The translations under genes and the position numbers were made by a program. From Ornithinibacillus massiliensis (lineage in GTDB: Bacteria; Bacillota; Bacilli; Bacillales; Amphibacillaceae), in assembly GCF_018310345.1 (NCBI RefSeq), contig NZ_JAGXBY010000006.1, positions 229,223 to 293,222 of the forward strand: 64,000 nucleotides of DNA, given 5' to 3'. Of the stretch, positions 1-6,615 are shown piece by piece. The notes under the pieces were generated by a model that made no database searches, had not been told where the DNA came from, and worked only from the letters and a program-made list of their open reading frames with translations. Position 1 is the stretch's first letter, and each line of letters starts with the position of its first letter.

Positions 1-172
1 TTCCAGGATCTTCAGCTTCTAAGAATAATAATTGAGCAACGATAGAGTTTGCTACATTATCATCAATTGCACTTCCTAACATGATGATTCTGTCTTTTAA
101 TAAACGGGAATAAATATCATATGCGCGTTCACCACGATTTGTTTGTTCAATAACTGTAGGTATTAAGTTCAT
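1..172 (-). CDS. clpP: ClpP, ATP-dependent Clp protease proteolytic subunit (N-terminal part)
   Basis: Only the first 57 codons lie in the window; the gene runs off the left edge. The start reads [20 protein letters not shown] and continues with [16 protein letters not shown], the hallmark N-terminus of bacterial ClpP, the serine protease ring that degrades substrates unfolded by ClpC, ClpX or ClpE in the cytoplasm. The start codon is ATG at 172, preceded by an AAAGGAGG ribosome site. A sigma-A promoter and a CtsR operator sit directly upstream, as in other Bacillaceae. The catalytic Ser/His/Asp residues are outside the window and cannot be checked. Confidence 0.95.
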   Translation of the reverse strand, partial: MNLIPTVIEQTNRGERAYDIYSRLLKDRIIMLGSAIDDNVANSIVAQLLFLEAEDPG

Positions 173-227
173 TGGAATTCCTCCTTTAATCTTTTCCTAT
201 GGATATATCCAATCTTTGGATAATTTT

Positions 228-257
228 ATCATATAACAATGGTCAATTAAGGTCAAA
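228..257 (-). promoter_or_regulatory. clpP sigma-A promoter overlapped by a CtsR operator
   Basis: On the minus strand TTGACC (251-256) and TATGAT (228-233) are 17 bp apart, a good vegetative promoter. On the plus strand the heptads GGTCAAT (241-247) and GGTCAAA (251-257) form a direct repeat of period 10, the spacing of the CtsR class III heat-shock operator. The second heptad covers the -35, so binding would block clpP transcription. Confidence 0.85.
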
Positions 258-360
258 CAAAAACGTTCGACTAATATTTCATCTTGTTCATATTGTCAAA
301 AGCACATTTTCCATCATGCCCGTCAGATGAACGAATTAAACCATTTTCAACTAAAAATAC

Positions 361-389
361 TTGTTAATTAAGTCTACAGACGTTATAAT
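361..389 (+). promoter_or_regulatory. Promoter of tRNA-Arg
   Basis: TTGTTA (361-366), a 17-bp spacer and a perfect TATAAT (384-389) lie about 40 bp before the tRNA, so transcription would begin near 396. Confidence 0.65.
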
Positions 390-428
390 AGCCTATGTGT
401 TCGATTTTTTGATTAACTAAATTCTTAT

Positions 429-504
429 GCGCCCATAGCTCAGCTGGATAGAGCACTGGTTTCCGGTACCAGGTTTGCCGGGGGTTCGAATCCCTCTGGG
501 CGCG
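429..504 (+). tRNA. tRNA-Arg (anticodon CCG)
   Basis: The acceptor arms GCGCCCA (429-435) and TGGGCGC (497-503) pair fully, with discriminator G504. The D arm GCTC/GAGC, the anticodon stem CTGGT/ACCAG with loop TTCCGGT (anticodon CCG, reading CGG) and the T loop TTCGAAT can all be drawn. CCA is not encoded. The variable loop looks slightly long (7 nt) under this folding. A rho-independent terminator follows. The 3' half is duplicated in decayed form at 1915-1966, showing that this tRNA has served as an integration site. Confidence 0.93.
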
Positions 505-520
505 TCTTAGAAAAAATAAA

Positions 521-556
521 AGCAAGGGATAGAGGGCGACTCTTCCCTTGCTTTTT
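521..556 (+). terminator. Terminator of tRNA-Arg
   Basis: AGCAAGGGA (521-529) and TCCCTTGCT (544-552) form a perfect 9-bp stem followed by TTTT. A degraded version of the same hairpin accompanies the partial tRNA copy near 1971-2013. Confidence 0.85.
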
Positions 557-683
557 AGTTTGCCAGGCATCCGCGTATTCTCTAGGGTTTCAGTTCCTAA
601 TCTCGGACTTAGTAGTAATGCTTGTATCCTTTCAACTATCGATTCCTGTATATCTTAGTATGGTACCAATCTTTATGACTAAG

Positions 684-1010
684 CTAATATTTTGTAGGTA
701 TATCATCCAGTACAATTATTTTATCATTCCGAATAACATAACTGTATACTATATCATTATTGTCTTTTAAAATAATGAATCCTCCATATTTTTTTCCATA
801 ACTTCCTTTCCAATTGTAGTTTCCTTTAACCATTAGTATACCAGGGTTTTGATATCCTTTTTCTTCTTTTAAATACTCTACTGCAATTTCCTCTGATTCT
901 ATAATTTTTTTAGGATTTCCATAGATAAAAGCACTATAAGTACTATATAAAGTTCCTATCGCTAGAATTACTAGGGTTATCACAAAGGTTATTTTGACAT
1001 ATTTTGACAT
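684..1010 (-). CDS. Small membrane-anchored protein, unknown function
   Basis: I do not recognise this gene. From ATG 1010 it encodes about 108 residues: an N-terminal hydrophobic helix (residues 6-28, starting MSKYVKITFVITLVILAIG) and then a mostly polar outside domain with the stretch KGNYNWKGSYGKKYGGF. The general shape is that of small DUF3139-like Firmicute proteins, but I cannot confirm the family. An upstream ATG at 1037 would add nine residues and has no ribosome site; ATG 1010 has a weak GTGAG. The gene lies in the island between the tRNA and its partial copy. Confidence 0.55.
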   Translation of the reverse strand: MSKYVKITFVITLVILAIGTLYSTYSAFIYGNPKKIIESEEIAVEYLKEEKGYQNPGILMVKGNYNWKGSYGKKYGGFIILKDNNDIVYSYVIRNDKIIVLDDIPTKY

Positions 1011-1129
1011 TTTCTCACGGCCTTTAAGTATATGCATAATGTATATGAGGTGTTCATTTTTTCAATTTGGGGTGAGGAGAGAATATGAATAACACTATCA
1101 ATAATTACTCAGTTAATAAGATAGCTTAC

Positions 1130-1531
1130 TTAATTATCTATTTCACCCTGTAAAATAATCGAGTCAAATAGCCAAAAAATGATTGCAGCTGATCCACTAA
1201 TAACATAGTACGAAGTCATAATAAATGGGTTACCAACATCATCCATTAAAAAGAATACAATAGCAGAGGCTACCAGTGCGCCTACAACATAGACTAGCAA
1301 GTATGGGATATAAAACTTTTTAGGTTTCAAGCTAAGCATAATCTGGATCGTAGAAGCAAAAAGTAAGTAAAAGAGGAAGTAAATTATAGTATACATAACT
1401 GTATAACCAAAAACAAAACTATGAAAAGTTAAAACAACTGTCAGTATACCTAGAGTCACTGCTGACAGAAGAGAACAGAGAATCGAGAAGGAGATAACTA
1501 AATCCAGATCAAGGTCCTTTAATTTTTTCAT
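1130..1531 (-). CDS. Four-helix membrane protein, possibly UPF0715-like
   Basis: From ATG 1531 (preceded by GAAGG) the protein has about 133 residues, almost all in four predicted membrane helices, with short polar turns around LKPKK and MDDVGNPF. Its size and the SAAIIFWLFDSIILQ end resemble UPF0715-type small membrane proteins of Bacillus mobile elements, but this is only a resemblance. An ATG at 1585 lacks a ribosome site. It lies immediately downstream of the 61-aa gene ending at 1589, so the two are probably co-transcribed on the minus strand. Confidence 0.55.
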   Translation of the reverse strand: MKKLKDLDLDLVISFSILCSLLSAVTLGILTVVLTFHSFVFGYTVMYTIIYFLFYLLFASTIQIMLSLKPKKFYIPYLLVYVVGALVASAIVFFLMDDVGNPFIMTSYYVISGSAAIIFWLFDSIILQGEIDN

Positions 1532-1588
1532 ACCTTCACACCCTATCTCTATTATTCTATAACTATTATATAGGAACCAATACATATT

Positions 1589-1774
1589 TTAAATAGATGA
1601 AATTATTAGGTAAGGTATGAAGGTAAGTATATAAATAACAAACAATAAGGTGGATACTTTTGTGTATCTTGATTCAAACAGATTACGTAAACCATGATTA
1701 ATAATCCCCAAAATGAAAACGCAAAAGCATAAGCCTAAAGCACTTATAGACACAATAAATAATAGTTGTTCCAT
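1589..1774 (-). CDS. 61-aa two-helix membrane protein, unknown function
   Basis: Sixty-one residues with two hydrophobic helices (about 3-25 and 42-60) joined by a basic loop (NHGLRNLFESRYTK). The ribosome site AAAGGCGG is well placed before ATG 1774. First gene of a probable two-gene operon with the four-helix protein downstream. Tiny two-helix proteins of this kind occur as holins, toxins or stress peptides; nothing here decides among these. Confidence 0.55.
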   Translation of the reverse strand: MEQLLFIVSISALGLCFCVFILGIINHGLRNLFESRYTKVSTLLFVIYILTFIPYLIISSI

Positions 1775-1860
1775 TAGATAACCCGCCTTTCTAACTAATT
1801 GTTAATCTAATCTTAGCAAGAGGCAGTTCGTATACAAAATCGAATTATATAACAAATAAT

Positions 1861-1892
1861 GATATGGTGTGACAGTATTGTCACACCATATC
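1861..1892. repeat. Perfect inverted repeat with 14-bp arms
   Basis: GATATGGTGTGACA (1861-1874) and its exact complement (1879-1892) flank GTAT. No clear T-run follows on either strand, so it is either a terminator remnant for the minus-strand immunity genes or an operator for the small membrane-protein operon. Confidence 0.8.
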
Positions 1893-1914
1893 ATTCAGTT
1901 TTAACTAACCCTAC

Positions 1915-1966
1915 CTGGTTTCCGGTACCAGGTTTGCCGGGAGTTCGAATCCCTTTTAATCGCGTC
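1915..1966 (+). repeat. Decayed partial copy of tRNA-Arg 3' half (attachment-site remnant)
   Basis: Twenty-seven bases from the anticodon arm onward match 456-482 of the tRNA gene exactly, then one mismatch, then twelve more matches through the T loop; the acceptor end is mutated. A degraded version of the tRNA terminator follows (to about 2013). This is what is left when an element integrates into a tRNA 3' end. Confidence 0.85.
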
Positions 1967-2044
1967 AAAAAAGCAATGGATTAAGTATTTCTTATCCCCC
2001 CTTGCCCTTTTTGAGAAAAATAAAGTTTGCAAACCTCTTCTTAA

Positions 2045-2500
2045 CTACATACCCAAACATAAGTCATTCCCATCAAAATTCAATTTACTCTGATACATTT
2101 CTAGTCTTCTAAGTGCAAAATCAAATTCAACATTAAAAATGCTTATAATATCCGTTACAGTAGGTGTGTGTATTTTTTCCAACATAAAGGTTGGAACGCA
2201 AAAGTGATAAGCAAAATGGTTCGCTTGCCATTCTTGAAGGTCCTTAAAGGATTTTTTCATGGTCAGCTGGTTACCGAAATGCCTTAAATAATGACAGATT
2301 TCATGCCCGAATAATTGCCATTGTTTTTGTTTAGTATCATATTGAAGAATAATGTTATTACCATATCTATAGGTAGAAGAACTGTAATAAAGATTAATCC
2401 CAAGTTTATTGGCTATTTCTTCTATATCTAATTGTTCAGGACGGCTAATGGATAAATTATGATATAAGTTGAAAACATAATCTTCTAAATGTGTATACAT
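2045..2500 (-). CDS. ImmA/IrrE-family metallopeptidase (XkdA-like)
   Basis: The 151-residue protein carries the zinc-protease signature GHEICH (His66, Glu67, His70), typical of ImmA/IrrE peptidases encoded beside phage and ICE repressors. In known systems such as ICEBs1 the peptidase cleaves the neighbouring repressor after DNA damage. Here the neighbour upstream is an Xre-type repressor on the same strand, and the pair matches the xkdA-xre order of B. subtilis PBSX. The start ATG 2500 has a strong AGGGGGA site. A sequence resembling a Bacillus LexA box lies 26-39 bases upstream. The tail of the protein (FALRRLEMYQSK) is intact, so the gene looks functional. Confidence 0.85.
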   Translation of the reverse strand: MYTHLEDYVFNLYHNLSISRPEQLDIEEIANKLGINLYYSSSTYRYGNNIILQYDTKQKQWQLFGHEICHYLRHFGNQLTMKKSFKDLQEWQANHFAYHFCVPTFMLEKIHTPTVTDIISIFNVEFDFALRRLEMYQSKLNFDGNDLCLGM

Positions 2501-2525
2501 TTCATTCCCCCTATGTTGAATAATA

Positions 2526-2539
2526 CGAATATATGTTCT
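2526..2539. promoter_or_regulatory. LexA (SOS) box-like sequence upstream of the ImmA-type gene
   Basis: CGAATATATGTTCT agrees with the Bacillus LexA consensus CGAACRNRYGTTYC at 12 of 14 positions. A second palindrome, GTGCAAGTTGCAC (2562-2574), lies just upstream. Both are candidate control sites for the peptidase gene. Confidence 0.4.
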
Positions 2540-2664
2540 GTTTTATAGTAAAAGATTAGGCGTGCAAGTTGCACCCCTTTAAAAGTCCATGTATGAAATT
2601 AACTTTATTCTTTTTAGTAAGTGATATTTTTCAAAAATATGATTCTAATGCGAACTAATCTTCT

Positions 2665-3093
2665 TTATTTCTTACTTAATTTAAATTTTATAAATTCATA
2701 TACCTCTTCTAATTGTTCTGGTGTCATGTTGGCAAGGTCATTAAACATCAAATCCGCTTCATGGAATTCGCTAGTAATCTTATCGATGATTTTAACCTTC
2801 TGAAGCTCTTCAGGATCCGGATTGGAATAAAGCAAATCGGAACTACTGATTTTTTTCTCAGGTGCAAACCCAGCCATTATGAAGAGGTCATCCAAATTTA
2901 GGTCTAGCTTCTCAGCCAATACTCGCAAGGTGGGTTTAGAAGGATTGTGTTCTCCACGTTCAATTTTACTTAAATGGGAGAAACTAATACCTGTCTTTTC
3001 GGACAGAGCACGTAAAGACATTCTGTTATGTTCTTTACGATAATTCCTCAAAAACTCTCCAATTTTATTATTATCTACCATACTTATCACCAC
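2665..3093 (-). CDS. Xre/CI-type phage repressor
   Basis: An N-terminal helix-turn-helix of the Xre family (about residues 10-68, with SLRALSEKTGISFSHLSKIE) is followed by an acidic helical C-terminal region. It should repress the rightward promoter at 3161-3189 and probably its own. The start is uncertain: GTG 3093 has GAGG five bases upstream, while ATG 3081 (MVDNNKIGE) has only GGTGAT. The ImmA-type peptidase gene follows on the same strand, so repressor and putative anti-repressor protease are paired. The downstream gap of 164 bases suggests the peptidase may also have its own promoter. Confidence 0.88.
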   Translation of the reverse strand: MVISMVDNNKIGEFLRNYRKEHNRMSLRALSEKTGISFSHLSKIERGEHNPSKPTLRVLAEKLDLNLDDLFIMAGFAPEKKISSSDLLYSNPDPEELQKVKIIDKITSEFHEADLMFNDLANMTPEQLEEVYEFIKFKLSKK

Positions 3094-3126
3094 TGGTTCC
3101 TCGACTTATTTGTAATTGTATCGTAA

Positions 3127-3189
3127 AGCAACACAAAAATAAAGAAAAATCTATTTTGTGTTGACATTTAACACGAAATAGATTATCTT
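3127..3189 (+). promoter_or_regulatory. Rightward lytic promoter with repressor operators
   Basis: TTGACA (3161-3166) and TATCTT (3184-3189) are separated by 17 bp. The half-site AACACAAAA recurs: as AACACAAAA near 3130, inverted as TTTTGTGTT overlapping the -35, and as TAACACGAAA in the spacer. Further copies of the core are CAACACG near 3204 and CAACACAAG near 3406. The arrangement is that of multiple repressor operators over a phage early promoter. Confidence 0.65.
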
Positions 3190-3245
3190 AGTGTCAAGTC
3201 GCAACACGTAAAGACACTACTACATTTCTAAAAGGAGGTCATACT

Positions 3246-3326
3246 ATGCCAATTTATAATAGGCTTCTACAGCTTTCAATAAGGAAAATCGTGTCAGAAT
3301 ACAAAGTGGGGGGAGTACATTCTTAA
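3246..3326 (+). CDS. 26-aa leader ORF at the head of the early operon
   Basis: The best ribosome site in the region, AAAGGAGGTC, stands five bases before an ATG opening a 26-codon frame (MPIYNRLLQLSIRKIVSEYK then VGGVHS). It is the first translatable gene after the rightward promoter, where Cro or an excisionase usually sits. It is too short for a helix-turn-helix protein, so it may be the stump of a deleted cro-like gene or a functional leader peptide. The next gene starts 269 bases downstream. Confidence 0.4.
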   Translation: MPIYNRLLQLSIRKIVSEYKVGGVHS

Positions 3327-3595
3327 CAGTAAGTCGATGCAAAATAATTAGCAAATCTCTAATTATCAATGGAGAGTATTTTTATAAAAGTTATGTGTCG
3401 AAAAACAACACAAGTAGATGCCATCTATTAACAATAGTACACATACTATGAATGTTTGATAGACCTTATAAACTAGTAAGAATAGTAGACTTAGCTGAAA
3501 TGCATTGCATCTTAATTGAAACCACAGGATTCAAGAACAACCAAAAAATAGTAATAGGATAGTTTGTGAGAAGTATAGATAGAGGAGTGAGGTAG
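3327..3595 (+). other. Non-coding part of the early operon
   Basis: About 270 bases after the leader ORF hold no convincing gene. They include one more copy of the operator-like core (CAACACAAG, near 3403) and an AT-rich stretch before the GAGTGAGG ribosome site of the DnaD-like gene. Loss of a small early gene here is possible but not provable. Confidence 0.4.
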
Positions 3596-4477
3596 ATGGC
3601 TAGATTTAGAATGGTGCATACGGAGTTCTGGGATGATCCTAAAGTGGTAGAGGAAATGACACCTGAGGATAAGTACTTTTTTCTATATCTCTTAACAAAC
3701 GCAAACACGACACAAATTGGTATATATCAGATTACCAAAAAACAAATGGCATTTGATACTGGCTATTCTTTAGAAAGTATAAACGCACTGTTAGATAGAT
3801 TCATCAACCATCATGAAATTGTTGTTTATAACCCGAAAACAAGAGAAATAGCATTAAGAAATTGGGGTAAATATAACTTCAATAGAGGTGGTAAACCAGT
3901 TATCGATTGTGTCAAATCAGAATTGAATCAAGTAAAGGACAAGTCCTTAATATCCTTAGTTGCAGAACGAATCGAAAAGCAAGAAATTAAAAAAATTTAC
4001 GATTCGTTCTACGATGCGTCAACGATAAGTGGACAAGAAGAAGAAAATCAAGAAAAAGAAGAACAAGAAAAAGATGTAGAAAAAAAGTCAGCAACTACTT
4101 CAAATACTATTGCCTTTTATCAAGATAATTTTGGACACATAAGTCCACATATTGCAGAAGAAATCCTAAGTTGGGTAAAAAAACTTGGAAACGAAATGGT
4201 AATCGAAGCTTTAAGTAGATCCTTAAATAGAAATAAGCCTAACTGGGGCTATGCCAAAAGTATCTTATTATCATGGGTAAAAAAGAATATTACGAATATC
4301 AATCAGGCTCAGGCTGAAGAAATAATGTATCTGAAACAGGTACATAGCGAAGTTGTACCTGATTGGTTCAAAGAACGTAAGGGGAACGCTAATCATTTTT
4401 CTAAAGAACTGGAATCCAGTCGAGAGGAAGTTGCAGCTTTGCTAGCCCATTATAGGAAAAGTGCGGGGAGTAGCTAA
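3596..4477 (+). CDS. DnaD-domain replication protein (XkdB-like)
   Basis: This 293-aa protein starts MARFRMVHTEFWDDPKVVEE and has an N-terminal winged-helix region (1-110), an acidic Glu/Lys-rich linker (about 140-165) and a C-terminal DnaB_2/DnaD domain (about 170-230) with the WGYAKSILLSW motif. Such proteins open phage origins and load helicase with a DnaC-type partner; PBSX encodes the related XkdB. No DnaC-type loader (XkdC equivalent) follows, so replication of this element is probably not functional. In PBSX-like elements the gene remains even though the particle does not replicate. The start ATG 3596 follows GAGTGAGG. Confidence 0.8.
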   Translation: MARFRMVHTEFWDDPKVVEEMTPEDKYFFLYLLTNANTTQIGIYQITKKQMAFDTGYSLESINALLDRFINHHEIVVYNPKTREIALRNWGKYNFNRGGKPVIDCVKSELNQVKDKSLISLVAERIEKQEIKKIYDSFYDASTISGQEEENQEKEEQEKDVEKKSATTSNTIAFYQDNFGHISPHIAEEILSWVKKLGNEMVIEALSRSLNRNKPNWGYAKSILLSWVKKNITNINQAQAEEIMYLKQVHSEVVPDWFKERKGNANHFSKELESSREEVAALLAHYRKSAGSS

Positions 4478-4501
4478 ATCAATTTTAAAGGAGGAATCGA
4501 T

Positions 4502-4657
4502 ATGAAAGAAATTTCAATTATGATTTTATTACTAACCATTATGGTTTATGCCATTATGGTAATAATTTATCTCAACCTTTACAACAAGGCTAAAAAGAGA
4601 ATTAAGCTGCTGGAAAGGGAGAACAGAATTTTATTATGGAAGAACAGGAGGAGATAA
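4502..4657 (+). CDS. 51-aa single-helix membrane protein
   Basis: A short gene with an excellent AAAGGAGG site nine bases before ATG 4502. It encodes a hydrophobic helix (residues 4-25) and a very basic tail (KAKKRIKLLERE, then KNRRR). Its stop lies inside the ribosome site of the next gene, whose ATG begins two bases after it, so the two are translationally coupled. Function unknown. Small phage membrane proteins at this place are common in PBSX-like early operons. Confidence 0.65.
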   Translation: MKEISIMILLLTIMVYAIMVIIYLNLYNKAKKRIKLLERENRILLWKNRRR

Positions 4658-4658
4658 T

Positions 4659-4853
4659 ATGAGATTAAAAGATATTCCTATTAAGAGAGGTGTATTAACC
4701 ATGGACATCAGTGAAAGTCAGAGCCCATTTGTAGTTGTCTATAGTCAAGGAAAGGCTAGAATTACTTATTTACCTGAACATGGTGAGACAAAGGTTGTTA
4801 CACATCAAGGGAAGGTAAAGCGAATTAAGTTTGATGAAGGGGAAGAATTTTGA
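4659..4853 (+). CDS. XtrA/YqaO-like phage protein
   Basis: Sixty-four residues ending in the characteristic LPEHGETKVVTHQGKVKRIK stretch and an acidic GEEF tail, as in PBSX XtrA and skin-element YqaO. The role of the family is not known. Its position, after the DnaD-like gene and before the Xpf sigma-like regulator, is the same as in PBSX. AGGAGGAGA inside the end of the preceding gene serves as the ribosome site. Confidence 0.75.
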   Translation: MRLKDIPIKRGVLTMDISESQSPFVVVYSQGKARITYLPEHGETKVVTHQGKVKRIKFDEGEEF

Positions 4854-4932
4854 ATAAAACAAGCTGAAAAATAGATTCTTTGAATCTTGCTAGAGTTAAA
4901 AACGGCGAATAAATCGTTCTACCAGTAAGCTG

Positions 4933-4980
4933 GAGGACACTGAATATTAGCTACGGCTAATGTTTAGTGGCCTCTTTTTT
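4933..4980 (+). terminator. Terminator between xtrA-like and xpf-like genes
   Basis: GAGG, CACT and ATTAG in the left arm (4933-4950) pair with CTAAT, AGTG and CCTC in the right arm (4957-4974) around the loop CTACGG, followed by six T. It would stop or attenuate early transcription before the late-gene regulator. Confidence 0.8.
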
Positions 4981-5015
4981 GTTTAAATTCATATGAAGAG
5001 TTTGGAGGAGATTAG

Positions 5016-5507
5016 ATGGGTGAAAAAACAAAGGATAATTGGGCGGATAAGTTAATTTTAGAGTATGAACAAAGCAAGCAAGAGCTATACAAAATGAAAA
5101 ACAATCTAGGAGATTCATTGCTCGATCAGTTAGATAAGACACAGATAAATAGCATGATTGAAACGGTTCAAGAAGCAATTGATTGGATGTCTACCGGTCG
5201 AGAGCCAAATAAAATACGAGGAATTGATAAAAAGGCAGCTTATCAACGAATGGCAATAGAGGATATGGACATGTTTCCATCACTGGAGATAATTCCTCAA
5301 GAACGGAAATTAGATGAGAAGGAAAAAAGTACGGTTCTCAATATACTAGCAGAGATGACACCGAGACAGAGGCAATGTTTTCTATTGCACACTGTCTATG
5401 CGCAATCATTCGCGGAAATAGCTGAGGAATTAAATATTGGAAGAAGTACAGTCCAAAAGCATATTGAACGTGCGAAGAGTAAGATTTGTCGTGCAAATGT
5501 CGTATGA
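5016..5507 (+). CDS. xpf: Xpf-like sigma-70 region 4 regulator of late phage genes
   Basis: This 163-aa protein has an N-terminal helical region (DNWADKLILEYEQSKQELYK), a middle GIDKKAAYQR section and a C-terminal sigma-70 region-4 helix-turn-helix (about 110-160) with ERQC-like RQRQCFLLH and FAEIAEELNIGRSTVQKHIE. It lacks a region-2 domain. In PBSX, Xpf is the positive factor that turns on the late operon, and the same role is likely here. A terminator lies just upstream, so read-through or a separate promoter would be needed. The last 15 codons are repeated in a 114-bp tandem duplication downstream. Ribosome site TTTGGAGGAG before ATG 5016. Confidence 0.82.
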   Translation: MGEKTKDNWADKLILEYEQSKQELYKMKNNLGDSLLDQLDKTQINSMIETVQEAIDWMSTGREPNKIRGIDKKAAYQRMAIEDMDMFPSLEIIPQERKLDEKEKSTVLNILAEMTPRQRQCFLLHTVYAQSFAEIAEELNIGRSTVQKHIERAKSKICRANVV

Positions 5508-5688
5508 AGTTCTTAATAAGTGAAGGGAGCTTTTTCAAATGGAGCTCTTGGATTAAATAGACTATACACAAAGTATATTGAATGTGCGAAGAGCAAGAAT
5601 TGTCGTGCAAATGTCGTATGAAGTTCCTAATAAGTGAAAGGAGCTTTTTCAAATGAAGCTCTTGGATTAAATAGACTATACACGCTTT
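5460..5688 (+). repeat. Tandem duplication, period 114 bp, spanning the end of the xpf-like gene
   Basis: The segment from about 5460 to 5573 is repeated at about 5574 to 5688 with only a few differences. Each copy holds the last codons of the gene (KSKICRANVV versus KSKNCRANVV), its stop and the same following sequence, ending GACTATACAC. The second copy has no start and is not a gene. Confidence 0.85.
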
Positions 5689-5962
5689 ATATATTTTATC
5701 TGAGCGATTAACAAAGTCTCCTAAGCTTATTGGAGCCTTCAATACGGTGGAATAGGAATAGTGTGGAGTGTGTATATAGGGTAGGAGGGATTGAATGATT
5801 TAAGGGAGTTAGGAAAGGAAATATGAATTTACTAGGCTAATCTGAGCCAAGTAATTCATGCAACCAAGTAATGTCAACATGATTCCTGAAATCTAAGCAG
5901 GAAATCAATTACTTTACGTTATGATTGAAGTAAAAATGTATACAAATCTAGGAGGTAATTAA
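5689..5962 (+). other. Gene-free junction where phage head genes are expected
   Basis: Between the duplication and the tail-tube gene I see no frame of note. In PBSX-like and TP901-1-like genomes this place holds terminase, portal, protease, capsid and connector genes, about 8-10 kb. The segment must also carry the late promoter, since the tail genes begin right after it, but I cannot identify that promoter by consensus. Confidence 0.5.
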
Positions 5963-6481
5963 ATGGATCCAAAACGTGCAATGTTAGAAGGGAAGAATAA
6001 GATTCTTCTTTTTCGTAAATTAAGTGAGGCAAATTCAGAAGCAGCAAAATTATCATTTCAAACTAGTCATACGTTTGATTTTTCGCGAGATGCAGAAGCA
6101 ATTATGACAAAGGATGGAACGATTAGGAAGTTAAGTGAGTTAGAAAGCGAAGTAACAGGAATTGAAGCGATTCAGGCTAAAGACGATCCTGTAGCAACTA
6201 TGCTTTTGGAAGCGGTACTTGAAGGGGACAAAATGGAACTGTGGGAAGTTACCGTTGATGAGGACCTAAAGAACGAGGATGGAAAGTATCCCGCTATCTA
6301 TTGTCAGGGTTACATGACGAGTTGGAGTTCGGAAAATGGTGCAGAAGATGAAGCAACTTATTCAGGCGATTTTGCAATTGAACTAACACCTCAGTTTGGC
6401 TTTGCTACACTTACGGAAGAACAGCAACAAGCTGTTCAATATGCATTCCAAGATACAACTCCAGAAGGGGATCAACAGTAA
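5963..6481 (+). CDS. Major tail (tube) protein, TP901-1 family
   Basis: The 172-aa protein (MLEGKNKILLFRKLSEANSE, QTSHTFDFSRDAEAIMTKDG, then YCQGYMTSWSSENGAEDEAT) matches the TP901-1-type major tail protein that polymerises into the tube of non-contractile siphophage tails. Its acidic, beta-rich composition and length are normal for the family. It is the first gene of the structural module, with AGGAGGTAATTAA before ATG 5963. The usual upstream neighbours, the connector and tail-terminator proteins, are absent. Confidence 0.82.
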   Translation: MDPKRAMLEGKNKILLFRKLSEANSEAAKLSFQTSHTFDFSRDAEAIMTKDGTIRKLSELESEVTGIEAIQAKDDPVATMLLEAVLEGDKMELWEVTVDEDLKNEDGKYPAIYCQGYMTSWSSENGAEDEATYSGDFAIELTPQFGFATLTEEQQQAVQYAFQDTTPEGDQQ

Positions 6482-6615
6482 GAGGAAGCATTAGAAAAAT
6501 GATATTTTTACAAGCACAAAAAGTAGCTGCTGAATGGCAATAGCAATTTAAAATATAGGATTATAAGAGTGGGCGTATAGCCTTCTCTTATAATTACAAA
6601 AGAGGAGAACTAGCC

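Noticed and set aside
364..570. Minus-strand frame of 68 codons over the tRNA-Arg
   Set aside because: It lies on top of the tRNA and its terminator; the tRNA explains the sequence.
5460..5688. CRISPR array
   Set aside because: Only two long, unequal copies with no spacer pattern and no cas genes; it is a tandem duplication.
5338..5742. Minus-strand frame of 134 codons with two similar halves
   Set aside because: The internal repeat simply reflects the 114-bp tandem duplication read backwards over the Xpf-like gene.
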